Shown piece by piece: positions 1 through 7,355 of a stretch of 64,000 nt of DNA. The notes under the pieces are model-generated. The model did no database searches. It worked only from the letters and a program-made list of their open reading frames with translations, and had not been told where the DNA came from. The stretch lies in assembly GCF_019697375.1 (NCBI RefSeq), contig NZ_JAHCDI010000003.1, positions 806,001 through 870,000 of the forward strand, given 5' to 3'. The stretch's first letter is position 1. Every line of letters starts with the position of its first letter. This stretch comes from Micromonospora tarapacensis. GTDB lineage: Bacteria; Actinomycetota; Actinomycetes; Mycobacteriales; Micromonosporaceae. Position numbers and translations under genes: made by a program.

Positions 1-630
1 GCGGTGGCGCTGCTCGCGCTGCTGCTCGCCGTGGGCGCGGCCCGGCACGCGGCGACGGTCTGCGTGCTCTGGGGCGCCGCGATGGGGGTCCGGCTGCTAC
101 GCCGGGGCGAGCCGACCGGACGGCGGTGGGTCTTCGCCGGCATCGGCGGCGGCAGCGAACTGCTGGCTGTCTGGCTGTTGCTGGCGGCCGGTGGGGTGAG
201 CGTGCTGGAGGCGTACACGGTGCCGCTGGCGGCGCTGGGACTCGGCGCGGGGGCGGTGGCGCTGCGCACCCGGCCGGGGTTGACCAGCTGGCTCGCCCTC
301 GGCCCCGGCCTGGCCGCGGTGCTGCTGCCCAGCCTGGCGGCCGTGCTGTTCGGCCCCGACCCGCAGCCGTGGCGGCGGCTGCTGCTCGGCACCGCCGCGC
401 TCGCCGCCACGCTGCTCGGCGCGGTCCACCGTTGGCAGGCCCCGGTGGTGCTCGGTGGGGTCACCCTGGCCCTGCTCGCGCTGCACGAGCTGGTGCGCAG
501 CTGGGATCTGCTGCCGCGCTGGGTCTTCCTGGCCGCCGCCGGGCTGGCGTTGATCGGCCTGGCGGCGACCTACGAACGGCGCCGCCGCGACCTGCTCCGA
601 CTACGCGCCACCGTCAGTCGGATGAGCTGA
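1..630 (+). CDS. polytopic membrane protein, C-terminal part (5' end outside window)
   Basis: The reading frame is open from the first base, so the true start lies upstream and only about the last 209 residues are seen. They are almost entirely hydrophobic Ala/Leu/Gly segments, giving about six predicted membrane spans, and end in a basic cytoplasmic tail (ERRRRDLLRLRATVSRM). The pattern resembles the C-terminus of the large actinobacterial membrane proteins labelled SCO7613 C-terminal domain, whose role is unknown. The pterin dehydratase gene follows after 57 bases on the same strand. Family assignment is from memory of the tail pattern and is moderate. Confidence 0.7.
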   Translation, partial: AVALLALLLAVGAARHAATVCVLWGAAMGVRLLRRGEPTGRRWVFAGIGGGSELLAVWLLLAAGGVSVLEAYTVPLAALGLGAGAVALRTRPGLTSWLALGPGLAAVLLPSLAAVLFGPDPQPWRRLLLGTAALAATLLGAVHRWQAPVVLGGVTLALLALHELVRSWDLLPRWVFLAAAGLALIGLAATYERRRRDLLRLRATVSRMS

Positions 631-687
631 CCGATCGCCGGCGGCTGTCGTCAGCAGGGTGTCGGCTGCCAGCGGTAGGGTCTGGCC

Positions 688-981
688 ATGGCAGAGGTGC
701 TCACCGCCGAGGCGGTGCAAGACGAGCTGGGTGGGCTGACGGGCTGGTCGGGAGACCACGCCGGGATCACCCGCACCGTGGAGCTGGCCAGCTTCCCGGA
801 CGCCATCGCGGTGGTCGACCGGGTCGCCGCGACGGCCGAGGAGTTGGACCACCACCCCGACATCGACATCCGGTGGCGGGCGGTGACCTTCCGCTGCGTG
901 ACCCACTCGGCCGGCGGTGTCACCGGGCTCGACCTGGCGCTGGCCCGGCGGATCGACCAGATCGTGGAGGGCGTCCGATGA
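688..981 (+). CDS. 4a-hydroxytetrahydrobiopterin dehydratase (pterin-4a-carbinolamine dehydratase)
   Basis: A 97-residue protein of normal family length. The signature EELDHHPDIDIRWRAV (about residues 51-66) holds the paired histidines that bind and dehydrate 4a-hydroxytetrahydropterin; the later TH and GLT (residues 72-80) complete the alpha/beta fold. In bacteria the enzyme recycles pterin cofactor for aromatic amino acid hydroxylases, but no hydroxylase is nearby, so the physiological partner is not shown. The stop codon overlaps the next start (ATGA), so it is probably translationally coupled to the FHA gene. Confidence 0.92.
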   Translation: MAEVLTAEAVQDELGGLTGWSGDHAGITRTVELASFPDAIAVVDRVAATAEELDHHPDIDIRWRAVTFRCVTHSAGGVTGLDLALARRIDQIVEGVR

Positions 982-2125
982 GGTTCGAGATCAGCAAGGT
1001 GCTGGACGCCATCGAGGGGCGGGTCTGCACCGACCCGCAGCTGGCCCGTGCGGTGCTCGACCTGGCCGAGATCATCCGTTACCAGGACCTCGACGGCGGG
1101 CGTCCGGCCAGCACGCTGCGCCTCGGCATGGTCATCGACGCGCTGGCGCGCAGCCTGGAGGAGGACAGCGTCCCGGTCTACGCGGTGGTGCACCGGGGCA
1201 TGCTCTCCGACGCGGACCTCACCTCCAACGAGCGGATGGTGGTCCGCCGCTGGGCCGACGACGGCCTGGTCGAGGTGCTCGACAACCCCGGTGACCGGAT
1301 GCTGGAGGTGGCCGACCTGCTCGGCCTGCCGGTGCTCAGCCGGGTCCGCTTCGACGGCCTGCGCGGGCGGTTTCCGTGGCTGGTCGAGCAGCCGGGCCGG
1401 GCCCTCGCTCCGGTGCCGGGTGCCGGTGGCCCGGTCTTCATCGCCCACGTCGGCGGCGGTCACACGCCGGCGGCCGGGCCACCGTCGCCGGCGGGTGCGA
1501 AGCTGCTCGCCCGCGAGTGGCGGTGCTCGGAATCGGGCTGCACCCTGTTCGGTGGTGGCGGGGGCGGCGGTGCCTTCGCCGACCTGGCCCGGGTGGACCG
1601 CGCACCGACCGGGCAGCCGCCACCGTCGTTGCGGAAGGGCGTGCCGACCTGCCCCCGGCACGGCGCGCGGCTGCGCGACGCCGGCCCCGGCCACGCAGCG
1701 AGGTCCTCGCGGTCCGGGTCGGTGGCCTGATCCGCCGCCGCTTCGCGCTGACCGAGGAGCAGCCGGTGGTGATCGGTCGGGCACCGGACGGCCCCGGCGG
1801 GATCATGCTCGGCCAGTGGCTCAACGACGAGGCCCGGCGGTGGATCAGCCGCAGCCACCTCCGGTTGGAGCTGCGCGGCAGCGATGTGGTGGCCACCGAC
1901 GTCAGCACCAACGGCTCCGGGGTGCGACCGGCCGGATCGATGGCGGAGACGGACCGCATCCAGCTCGCCCCGCAGCAGTCCCGCGTACTCGGTGCCGGTG
2001 ACATGGTGGAGCTGTACCCGGGGGTCCAGATCGGCCGCCCGAACGAGTTTCCGGCGGGGGCGCCCTACAACCCCGATTCGGTGATGTCCGAGGCGCCGAC
2101 CATGGCGATGCGCCTACCCCGCTGA
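978..2125 (+). CDS. FHA-domain protein, reading frame interrupted once near 1685
   Basis: Translation starts at ATG 978, overlapping the previous stop. The first frame runs to 1730; the rest, from about EVLAVRVGG, is in the -1 frame and ends at 2125. Inserting one C in the CCCC run near 1685 joins them into a 382-residue protein. The C-terminal third is a forkhead-associated phosphothreonine-binding domain: VVIGRAPDG, then SRSHLRLEL, then STNGSGV. The middle carries a Cys-x4-Cys and a Cys-x2-His pair (CSESGC, CPRH) suggesting a small metal-binding ribbon. The N-terminal about 150 residues are helical and not recognised. FHA proteins read Ser/Thr-kinase phosphorylation; no kinase is adjacent. 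The single-base gap matches several others in this window and is probably a sequencing error. Confidence 0.75.
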
Positions 2126-2148
2126 GGTCAGCGCACCAGCGCGGGCAC

Positions 2149-2164
2149 CGGGACCGTGGTCCCG
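2149..2164. terminator. short hairpin between convergent genes
   Basis: A perfect 7-bp stem (CGGGACC/GGTCCCG) with a 2-base loop lies in the 64-base gap between the convergent FHA and rocD genes. No T-run follows on either strand, so it may only assist termination. Confidence 0.4.
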
Positions 2165-2189
2165 ACGCCCGCGGCGGCGGTACGAGCGC

Positions 2190-3404
2190 TCAACCGGCCA
2201 GCACGGCGGCCAGCTGCGCCACCGCGTGGTCGATGTCCTCAGCGGTGATCACCAGCGGCGGGGCGAGGCGGATGGTCGAGCCGTGCGTGTCCTTGACCAG
2301 CACCCCGCGTTCCATCAGCCGCTCGCAGGCCTCCCGGCCGCTCATCAGCGCCGGGTCGATGTCCAGGCCGGCCCAGAGCCCCCGGCCGCGTACGGCGACC
2401 AGGCCCTTGCCGACCAGGGCGCGCAGGCCGGCGTGCAGCCGCTCGCCCAGCTCGGCGGAGCGGCGCTGGAACTCGCCGGTGGCCAGCAGCCGGACCACCT
2501 CGGTGGCCACCGCGCAGGCGAGTGGGTTGCCGCCGAAGGTGGAGCCGTGCTGACCCGGCCTGAGCACGCCGAGCACGTCGGCGTCGGCGGCCACCGCGGA
2601 GACCGGCACGATGCCGCCGCCGAGCGCCTTGCCCAGCAGGTACATGTCCGGCACGACGCCGTCCTGCTCGCAGGCGAAGGTGGCGCCGGTGCGGCCCAGC
2701 CCGGACTGGATCTCGTCGGCGATGAACAGCACCCGGCGCTCGGTGCAGAGCCGGCGTACGCCGGGCAGGTAGCCCTCCGGCGGCACCACCACGCCCTGCT
2801 CGCCCTGGATCGGCTCCAGCAGCACGGCGACGGTGTGCTCGTCGATCGCCTCTGCCAATGCGGCGAGGTCACCGTAGGGAACGATCCGGAAGCCGGGGGT
2901 GTACGGCCCGAAGTCGGCCCGCGCGTCGGCGTCCGTGGAGAAGCTGACGATGGTGGTCGTACGCCCGTGGAAGTTGCCCTCCGCGACCACGATGTTGGCC
3001 TGCCCGGCCGGTACGCCCTTGACCTGGTAGCCCCACTTGCGGGCGACCTTGACGCCGGTCTCCACGGCCTCGGCCCCGGTGTTCATCGGCAGCACCAGGT
3101 CCTTGCCGCACAACGCCGCCAGTTCCCGGCAGAAGTCGGCAAACTGGTCGTGGATGAACGCCCGGCTGGTCAGCGTCAGCTTGTCGAGCTGGGCGTGCGC
3201 GGCGGCGATCAGGGTCGGGTGCCGGTGCCCGAAGTTGAGCGCCGAGTAGCCGGCCAGGCAGTCGAGATAGCGCCGGCCGTCCACGTCGGTGACCCAGGCG
3301 CCCTCGGCGGAGGAGATCACCACCGGCAGTGGGTGGTAGTTGTGCGCGGTGTGGCGCTCCGCGTCCTGCACAGCGGCGGGAGTGCGCAGCATGTCCTCGA
3401 TCAC
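2190..3404 (-). CDS. rocD: ornithine--oxo-acid (delta-) aminotransferase
   Basis: A 404-residue class III PLP aminotransferase. It converts ornithine and 2-oxoglutarate to glutamate semialdehyde and glutamate in arginine catabolism. Family marks are YLDCLAGYSALNFGHRHP near the N-terminus, NTGAEAVETGVKVARKWGY (substrate/PLP loop), FIADEIQSGLGRTG with the PLP-nitrogen Asp, and LLGKALGGG with the Schiff-base Lys, followed by GSTFGGNPLAC. I chose GTG 3404 because it overlaps the ddaH stop as GTGA; ATG 3392 is the alternative. It is the distal gene of a two-gene operon with ddaH. Confidence 0.93.
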   Translation of the reverse strand: MIEDMLRTPAAVQDAERHTAHNYHPLPVVISSAEGAWVTDVDGRRYLDCLAGYSALNFGHRHPTLIAAAHAQLDKLTLTSRAFIHDQFADFCRELAALCGKDLVLPMNTGAEAVETGVKVARKWGYQVKGVPAGQANIVVAEGNFHGRTTTIVSFSTDADARADFGPYTPGFRIVPYGDLAALAEAIDEHTVAVLLEPIQGEQGVVVPPEGYLPGVRRLCTERRVLFIADEIQSGLGRTGATFACEQDGVVPDMYLLGKALGGGIVPVSAVAADADVLGVLRPGQHGSTFGGNPLACAVATEVVRLLATGEFQRRSAELGERLHAGLRALVGKGLVAVRGRGLWAGLDIDPALMSGREACERLMERGVLVKDTHGSTIRLAPPLVITAEDIDHAVAQLAAVLAG

Positions 3405-4222
3405 TGGCTGGCCTTTCCCTGACGAAGTCGCAACGTGCAGCACTTCGGGCCACCGCCGGCCTTGCGCAGCTCGGACAGGTCGACGCCGATCGTCTGGTAG
3501 CCCCGGTCGCGCAACCTGGCGGCCAGGGCGGTGGCCTGCTCCGGCAGCACCACGTGCCGCCCGTCGCTGACGGCGTTGAGGCCGAGCACCTCGGCGTCGG
3601 CCATGGTCGCGTGCACCGCGTCGGGGAAGAGCCGCCGCAGCACGGCCTGGCTGCCGGGCGAGAACGCCTCCGGCAGATATGCCACGGTCCGCTCGTCGAG
3701 CACGGTCAGCGCGGTGTCCAGGTGGTAGAAGCGCGGGTCGACCAGCTGCATGGTGATCACCGGGTAGCCGAACACCTCCTGGAGCTGGGCGTGCGAGGCG
3801 TGTGCGGTGCGGAAGCCGGTGCCGGCGAGCAGGTGGTCGCCGGCCAGCAGGATGTCGCCCTCGCCCTCGTTGACGTGCTTCGGTTCGTACATCTCGAAAC
3901 CGGCGGCCTCGAACCAGGCGCGGTACGCGGGAGCCTCGTCGGCGCGCTGCGGGTCGCGGAACTGCACCGCCATCGCCCTGCCGTCGATCACGGTGCCGCC
4001 GTTGGCGGCGAAGACCATGTCGGGCAGACCGGGCAGTGGGGCGATCTCCTCGACGGTGTGGCCCAGGTCCAGGTAGACCTGGCGCAGCCGCTCCCACTGC
4101 CGGACGGCGAGGTCGGCGTCGACCGGGGCGCTCGGGTCCATCCACGGGTTGATCGCGTAGTCGACGGCGAAGTACGTCGGCCGGCACATCAGGAGGCGCT
4201 GGCGGGTGGCGTCCATCGTCAT
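3401..4222 (-). CDS. ddaH: dimethylargininase (DDAH-like amidinohydrolase)
   Basis: A 273-residue pentein-fold hydrolase. The family hydrolyses methylated arginines to citrulline and an amine; some bacterial members act on arginine itself. Supporting motifs are MCRPTYFAVDYAINPWMD at the N-terminus, LPDMVFAANGG, the EGEGDILLAG strand, FYHLDTALTVLDE with the catalytic His, and GGGPKCCTLRL near the end, where Cys261 or Cys262 is the nucleophile. ATG 4222 has GGGAGCAGGACA upstream with good spacing; ATG 4216 is possible. Coupling to rocD makes an arginine-derivative degradation role likely. In many actinobacteria an Lrp/AsnC regulator gene sits divergently here; none is present in this window. 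Confidence 0.87.
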   Translation of the reverse strand: MTMDATRQRLLMCRPTYFAVDYAINPWMDPSAPVDADLAVRQWERLRQVYLDLGHTVEEIAPLPGLPDMVFAANGGTVIDGRAMAVQFRDPQRADEAPAYRAWFEAAGFEMYEPKHVNEGEGDILLAGDHLLAGTGFRTAHASHAQLQEVFGYPVITMQLVDPRFYHLDTALTVLDERTVAYLPEAFSPGSQAVLRRLFPDAVHATMADAEVLGLNAVSDGRHVVLPEQATALAARLRDRGYQTIGVDLSELRKAGGGPKCCTLRLRQGKASQ

Positions 4223-4343
4223 TGTCCTGCTCCCAGGGGTCTCCGCGCGCCCGGCCACCGTCGGCCACGGGCTGGCGCCGTTGTTCAACGTTAGGCGCCG
4301 GAGAGCCGCAGGATCCACCACCGACCTTTGCAGAGACCGGCTG

Positions 4344-4387
4344 ATCGTTGCGTATAGTGCCAATTCCACGTCGATTTGTTGCGTCAA
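4344..4387 (-). promoter_or_regulatory. probable ddaH-rocD promoter/operator region
   Basis: About 130 bases upstream of ddaH, an AT-richer island contains ACTATAC (minus strand, 4358-4352), a -10-like box, and TTGACG at 4387-4382, too far apart (about 25 bases) for a standard sigma-70 pair. The heptamer GTTGCGT occurs twice on the plus strand (4347-4353 and 4378-4384), 31 bases or about three helical turns apart, a layout expected of an Lrp/AsnC-type site. Binding is inference. Confidence 0.4.
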
Positions 4388-4388
4388 C

Positions 4389-4440
4389 TGGCCGGGGCCG
4401 GGGCCGGGGCCGGGGCCGGGGGCGGGGCCGGGGGCGATCG
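4389..4440. repeat. GGGGCC hexanucleotide repeat tract
   Basis: About five consecutive GGGGCC units followed by degenerate GGGGGCGGGGCC copies lie just upstream of the ddaH promoter island. At least four G4 runs with 2-base spacers make the plus strand a strong G-quadruplex candidate, and the tract is prone to slippage. It lies outside any supported coding region. Confidence 0.75.
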
Positions 4441-4474
4441 GGCGGGCGCTGGCATGGAGAGGCCGGCGGGCATA

Positions 4475-4505
4475 CGTCAGGGGCGGCGAACCGCCGCCCC
4501 TGACG
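4475..4505. terminator. strong hairpin terminator
   Basis: A perfect 14-bp stem (CGTCAGGGGCGGCG and its complement) closes on a 3-base loop. It lies about 100 bases beyond the stop of the leftward gene ending at 4608 and upstream of the ddaH promoter, so it probably insulates the two units. There is no U-tract, as is usual in high-GC actinobacteria. Confidence 0.65.
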
Positions 4506-4607
4506 AGCATGTGCGCCCGGCTGGTGAACCACCAGAACTGGTCGGGCTACGGCCGGCTCCGCACCGGCCGGGCGCCGGTGAACCACCGGCGGGCCGAACA
4601 GTGCCCG

Positions 4608-5393
4608 CTACAGACGATCGACAAACTGTGAGTCGAGCCACTCGCGGAAGCGGACCACGAGGTCGCCGTCGGTGCTCGGCCAGTCGTACTGCCCGGTCAT
4701 CGCCAGCACGCCCAGCACGACCGCGCCGAGACCGAAGGCGATACCCAGCAGCGCGTCGGACTTGCCGGCGATGTGCCGTCGCCGGGTGGCCATCAGCCCG
4801 AGTACGGCGAGCACCGCCCCGGCCGCGCCCAGCCCGATGCCGTAGCCGGCGAGAGCCCCGGTGAGCACGAAGAAGATGGCGGCGACGCCGACGATCAGGC
4901 CGATGGTTGCCAACAGGCTGGCCCGAGGCCGCGGACCGACCGGTGCCGGCGATGCATCCGGTGCGGAGGCCCGGTCCGCCGCCCCGTCCGGGTCGGTGGT
5001 GCGGTCCGGGTTCGTGGTGCGGTCCGGGTTGGCGGTGTGGTCCCGGGTGGCGGTGTGGTCCGGGGTGGTGGTGTGGTCCGGGGTGGTGGTGTGGTCCGGG
5101 TTGGCGGTGTGGTCCGGGTTGGCGGTGCGGTCCGGGGTGGTGGTGTGGTCCGGGTTGGTGGTGCGGTCCCGATCCGCGGGGGCGGCCGTCGCGGGTGCGG
5201 CGGCGCGGGCAGGTCGGGGATTGTCGTCGGTGGAACGGGCGGTAGTTGGGCGGGCCGCGTCCCGTTGGGCCGCGGACGGGTCCGCCGCCTGGTCGGTGGT
5301 GCGGGGGGCCGTCGCGACCGCCCCGTCCCGGTCGACGTTGTCGTCGGCCGGCGGCGCCGGTTGCTCCCGGCGCGACAGCGAAGGAAATCTCAC
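4608..5393 (-). CDS. membrane protein with N-terminal hexapeptide-repeat tail
   Basis: A 261-residue protein. GTG 5393 was chosen because AGGAGG lies 7 bases upstream. Residues about 1-75 are hydrophilic and disordered; about 75-136 are some eleven copies of a six-residue Pro-Asp-His/Arg-Thr-rich unit (NPDHTT, TPDHTA). Three to four hydrophobic segments follow (LLATIGLIVGVAAIFFVLTG; a Gly/Ala-rich pair; LLGIAFGLGAVVLGVLAM), and a short C-terminal segment ends QFVDRL. The membrane part resembles the small DUF4190-type proteins of actinobacteria. The tail would face the cytoplasm if the first span is N-in. Function is unknown. Confidence 0.72.
   Translation of the reverse strand: MRFPSLSRREQPAPPADDNVDRDGAVATAPRTTDQAADPSAAQRDAARPTTARSTDDNPRPARAAAPATAAPADRDRTTNPDHTTTPDRTANPDHTANPDHTTTPDHTTTPDHTATRDHTANPDRTTNPDRTTDPDGAADRASAPDASPAPVGPRPRASLLATIGLIVGVAAIFFVLTGALAGYGIGLGAAGAVLAVLGLMATRRRHIAGKSDALLGIAFGLGAVVLGVLAMTGQYDWPSTDGDLVVRFREWLDSQFVDRL
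4984..5175 (-). repeat. tandem 18-bp repeat inside coding sequence
   Basis: About eleven imperfect copies of an 18-bp unit (plus strand GTGGTGTGGTCCGGGGTG) lie head to tail and keep the reading frame of the host gene. Copies differ mainly by codon swaps giving Thr/Ala/Asn and His/Arg variants, so expansion by slippage or unequal exchange is likely and copy number may vary between strains. Confidence 0.85.
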
Positions 5394-5474
5394 AGCTTCA
5401 CCTCCTGATTGATGCGTGGGCGGCGGCATCAGCCCCGTATTCGCCAGCCACGCGGTAGCACCTTCGGAGGTACC

Positions 5475-5586
5475 CAACCCCAACCAAACCAACACCCACC
5501 GATTCCCCCTCCCACCCCACCCCCTCCCTCCCCCACCCCCACCCCCCACCCTCCCTCCCTCCCCCACCCCCACCCCACCCTCCCCG
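5475..5586. repeat. polypyrimidine/polypurine tract
   Basis: About 110 bases of the plus strand are almost pure C with scattered A and T (repeats of CCCCACC and CCCTCCCTCCC), so the minus strand is G-rich. Mirror-like CCCTCC and CCCCACCCCC blocks could form triplex or G-quadruplex structures. It sits directly beside the first inverted-repeat element. Confidence 0.8.
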
Positions 5587-5594
5587 GATGCCCT

Positions 5595-5670
5595 CGGCGA
5601 TCATGCAGTTGTGGTCGTTGACAAAAGGTGCGAATGTCTCGAATCGATGACCACAACTGCATGATCGCCG
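5595..5670. repeat. extragenic inverted repeat, 22-bp arms (type A)
   Basis: Perfect 22-base arms at 5595-5616 and 5649-5670 (outer end CGGCGATCATGCAG; inner end TTGTGGTC) flank a 32-base spacer. The core ATCATGCAGTTGTGGTC is AT-rich for this genome. There is no coding capacity or transposase. From memory, similar palindromes recur between genes in Micromonospora and Salinispora genomes, but I cannot count copies here. Possible roles are a dispersed REP/MITE-like element or a transcript-end stem-loop. Confidence 0.8.
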
Positions 5671-6030
5671 GGGTGGGGGTGGCCAGGTCGGCTGGGTCGG
5701 TGCCGGCGGCGTACCCGCAGAGTTCCGTCGTGTCGGGACGGCCCGGCGACCCGCCCGGCCGTCGGCCATTGGCCGGCGGGTGAACAGCAGCCCGACCTCG
5801 TCGTTGTTACCGATGATCGCTGAGACACGATGCTGTCCGCGCTGCGGCCCCCGCCCGGTGTCGTTGGCGGGCGCGGCGACGTGGGCCGGGTATGCCCTCT
5901 CGCGTCCTGACCGGTAGATGGCTGACCGGTAAATGGCTTTGCTACGGCCTCAACAGGCCAAGGAGCGACGACGTCACAGGCGACCACCACCATTTTCACG
6001 CCTGCGAGGCGTCCCGAACAGGTCGGATGA

Positions 6031-6115
6031 CTTTGCTCTGCTTCAACGGACGCAACGGTTTGCCGCCCAACCGGCGTGCCGGTGAACCCGGTGCGTGGGT
6101 TGAAGCAGAGCAAAG
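6031..6115. repeat. extragenic inverted repeat, 17-bp arms (type B)
   Basis: Perfect 17-base arms, CTTTGCTCTGCTTCAAC at 6031-6047 and its complement at 6099-6115, enclose a 51-base spacer that itself contains a small CCGGCGTGCCGG palindrome. The sequence is unrelated to the type A arms 400 bases away, but the architecture is the same (AT-richer arms, short spacer, no gene). Confidence 0.78.
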
Positions 6116-6249
6116 GTGTCTGCCGGATGGCTGGCTCCGGAACTCATCAGGGACGGGGGAGAGGTGGGCCGACCTGTGGGTTGGGCGGCGCGTCGGGGGC
6201 CGGGGGGTGCGGCGCGTACCGGCGTGATGCCCGCGCGTCGCACGGAGAT

Positions 6250-6378
6250 CTACCGGCGGGCGACCGCCTGACCCTTCGCCTCGTGGCGCACGTACCCGTT
6301 CAGCCAGCACCGGCCGTCGGAGGTGGTCCAGTCCAGTTTGCGGATCACCCGGAAGGGCATCGGGGCGCGGAACTGCAC
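6250..6378 (-). CDS. possible small protein of 42 residues
   Basis: A short frame starting at GTG 6378 encodes a compact basic peptide with MPFRVIRKLDW, GRCWLNGYV and a QAVARR C-terminus. The strand-like aromatic/basic alternation looks like a real small protein, unlike the surrounding repeat-derived frames, and codons end mostly in G or C. The Shine-Dalgarno signal is weak and there is no operon partner, as nei begins divergently about 100 bases away. I do not recognise a family; existence is uncertain. Confidence 0.35.
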   Translation of the reverse strand: MQFRAPMPFRVIRKLDWTTSDGRCWLNGYVRHEAKGQAVARR

Positions 6379-6481
6379 GCTGGCTGCCGGGCAAGGGCTG
6401 GTGCACCTGGTCCGCCGGCTGCCCGGCGGGCCGGCCCCGCCTTTCAGCTGGTCATGCGGGCGGTGGTTACCCTTGGTGCTC

Positions 6482-7288
6482 GTGCCAGAGGGACACACCA
6501 TTCATCGGCTGGCGGCGCGGCACGCCGAGTCGTTCGGCGGGGACAAGGTGCTCGCGGCAAGCCCGCAGGGTCGCTTCGCCGAGGGCGCGGCCCGCATCTC
6601 CGGCACCGTGCTGGAGAACACCGAGGCGTACGGCAAGCACCTGCTGCACCACTATGCCGGTGAGCTGACCCTGCACGTGCACCTCGGCCTCTACGGGAAG
6701 GTCACGGACGGTGACGGCGGGCCGCCGGAGCCGGTGGGGCAGATCCGGCTGCGGCTGAGCAGCGACCGGCACTGGCTCGACCTGCGGGGGCCGACCGCCT
6801 GCGAACTGCTCACCCCGCCCGAGGTGGCGGCGCTGCGGGCGCGCCTCGGCCCCGACCCGCTGCATGCGGACGCCGACCCGGAGCGGGCGTACGCCCGGAT
6901 CTCCCGCAGCTCGACGCCGCTGGCCGCGCTGCTGTTGGACCAGTCGGTGGTGGCCGGCACCGGTCTGATCTTCGTGACCGAGGCGCTGTTCCGCGCCGGG
7001 GTGTCGCCGACCCTGCCCGGCCGGGCGCTGCCCCGCAGCGGCTGGGAGACGATCTGGGCCGACCTGGTGGAGTTGATGACGCTCGCCGTGGCCACCGGCC
7101 GGATCGACACCGTCCGCCCCGCGCACCTGCCCGGGGCGATGGGCCGCCCGGCCCGCGTCGACCGGCACGGCGGCGAGGTGTACGTCTACCGCCGCCCCGG
7201 CCAGCCCTGCCACGTCTGTCGCACCCTCGTCAGCCGGGGCACCATCACTGCCCGCAACCTCTACTGGTGCCCCACCTGCCAGCGGTAG
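6482..7288 (+). CDS. Fpg/Nei-family DNA glycosylase (endonuclease VIII-like)
   Basis: A 268-residue base-excision repair enzyme. After removal of the initiator, the N-terminus is Pro-Glu-Gly-His (residues 2-5), the catalytic proline and glutamate of the Nei branch, so GTG 6482 must be the start. The helix-two-turn-helix region follows in the middle (LLLDQSVVAGTGLIFVTEALF), and the C-terminus is a four-Cys zinc finger, C243-x2-C246 and C263-x2-C266. It removes oxidised pyrimidines or purines and nicks the resulting abasic site. Actinobacteria carry several paralogues; I cannot say which substrate class applies. Confidence 0.92.
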   Translation: MPEGHTIHRLAARHAESFGGDKVLAASPQGRFAEGAARISGTVLENTEAYGKHLLHHYAGELTLHVHLGLYGKVTDGDGGPPEPVGQIRLRLSSDRHWLDLRGPTACELLTPPEVAALRARLGPDPLHADADPERAYARISRSSTPLAALLLDQSVVAGTGLIFVTEALFRAGVSPTLPGRALPRSGWETIWADLVELMTLAVATGRIDTVRPAHLPGAMGRPARVDRHGGEVYVYRRPGQPCHVCRTLVSRGTITARNLYWCPTCQR

Positions 7289-7302
7289 GCTGCCTGGATC
7301 TT

Positions 7303-7329
7303 GGGGCAAGGTTGCCCCTCCAGGGGCAG
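7303..7329. terminator. overlapping hairpins after nei
   Basis: GGGGCAA/TTGCCCC (7303-7318) and TGCCCCT/AGGGGCA (7313-7329) can form alternative stems in the gap between the convergent nei gene and the following leftward kinase gene. No U-run is present. Confidence 0.4.
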
Positions 7330-7355
7330 CGCCAGGGGCGGATGCGCACCAGGAT

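Larger units (their letters stand above)
5394..6249. other. stretch without a supported gene; carries repeats
   Basis: No frame here has convincing codon bias, a ribosome site or recognisable protein similarity. The stretch holds the polypyrimidine tract and the two inverted-repeat elements listed separately. The longest frame on the minus strand (5601-6113) is made partly by reading through those repeats and is rejected as a gene. The local GC content is also lower around 5910-6060 than in neighbouring genes. Confidence 0.7.

Noticed and set aside
4984..5175. Regular repeats resembling a CRISPR array
   Set aside because: Units are contiguous 18-bp imperfect repeats without unique spacers, keep an open reading frame, and no cas gene is nearby.
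5601..6113. Leftward 170-residue frame
   Set aside because: It reads through both inverted repeats, has no ribosome site, and its sequence is explained by the palindromes.
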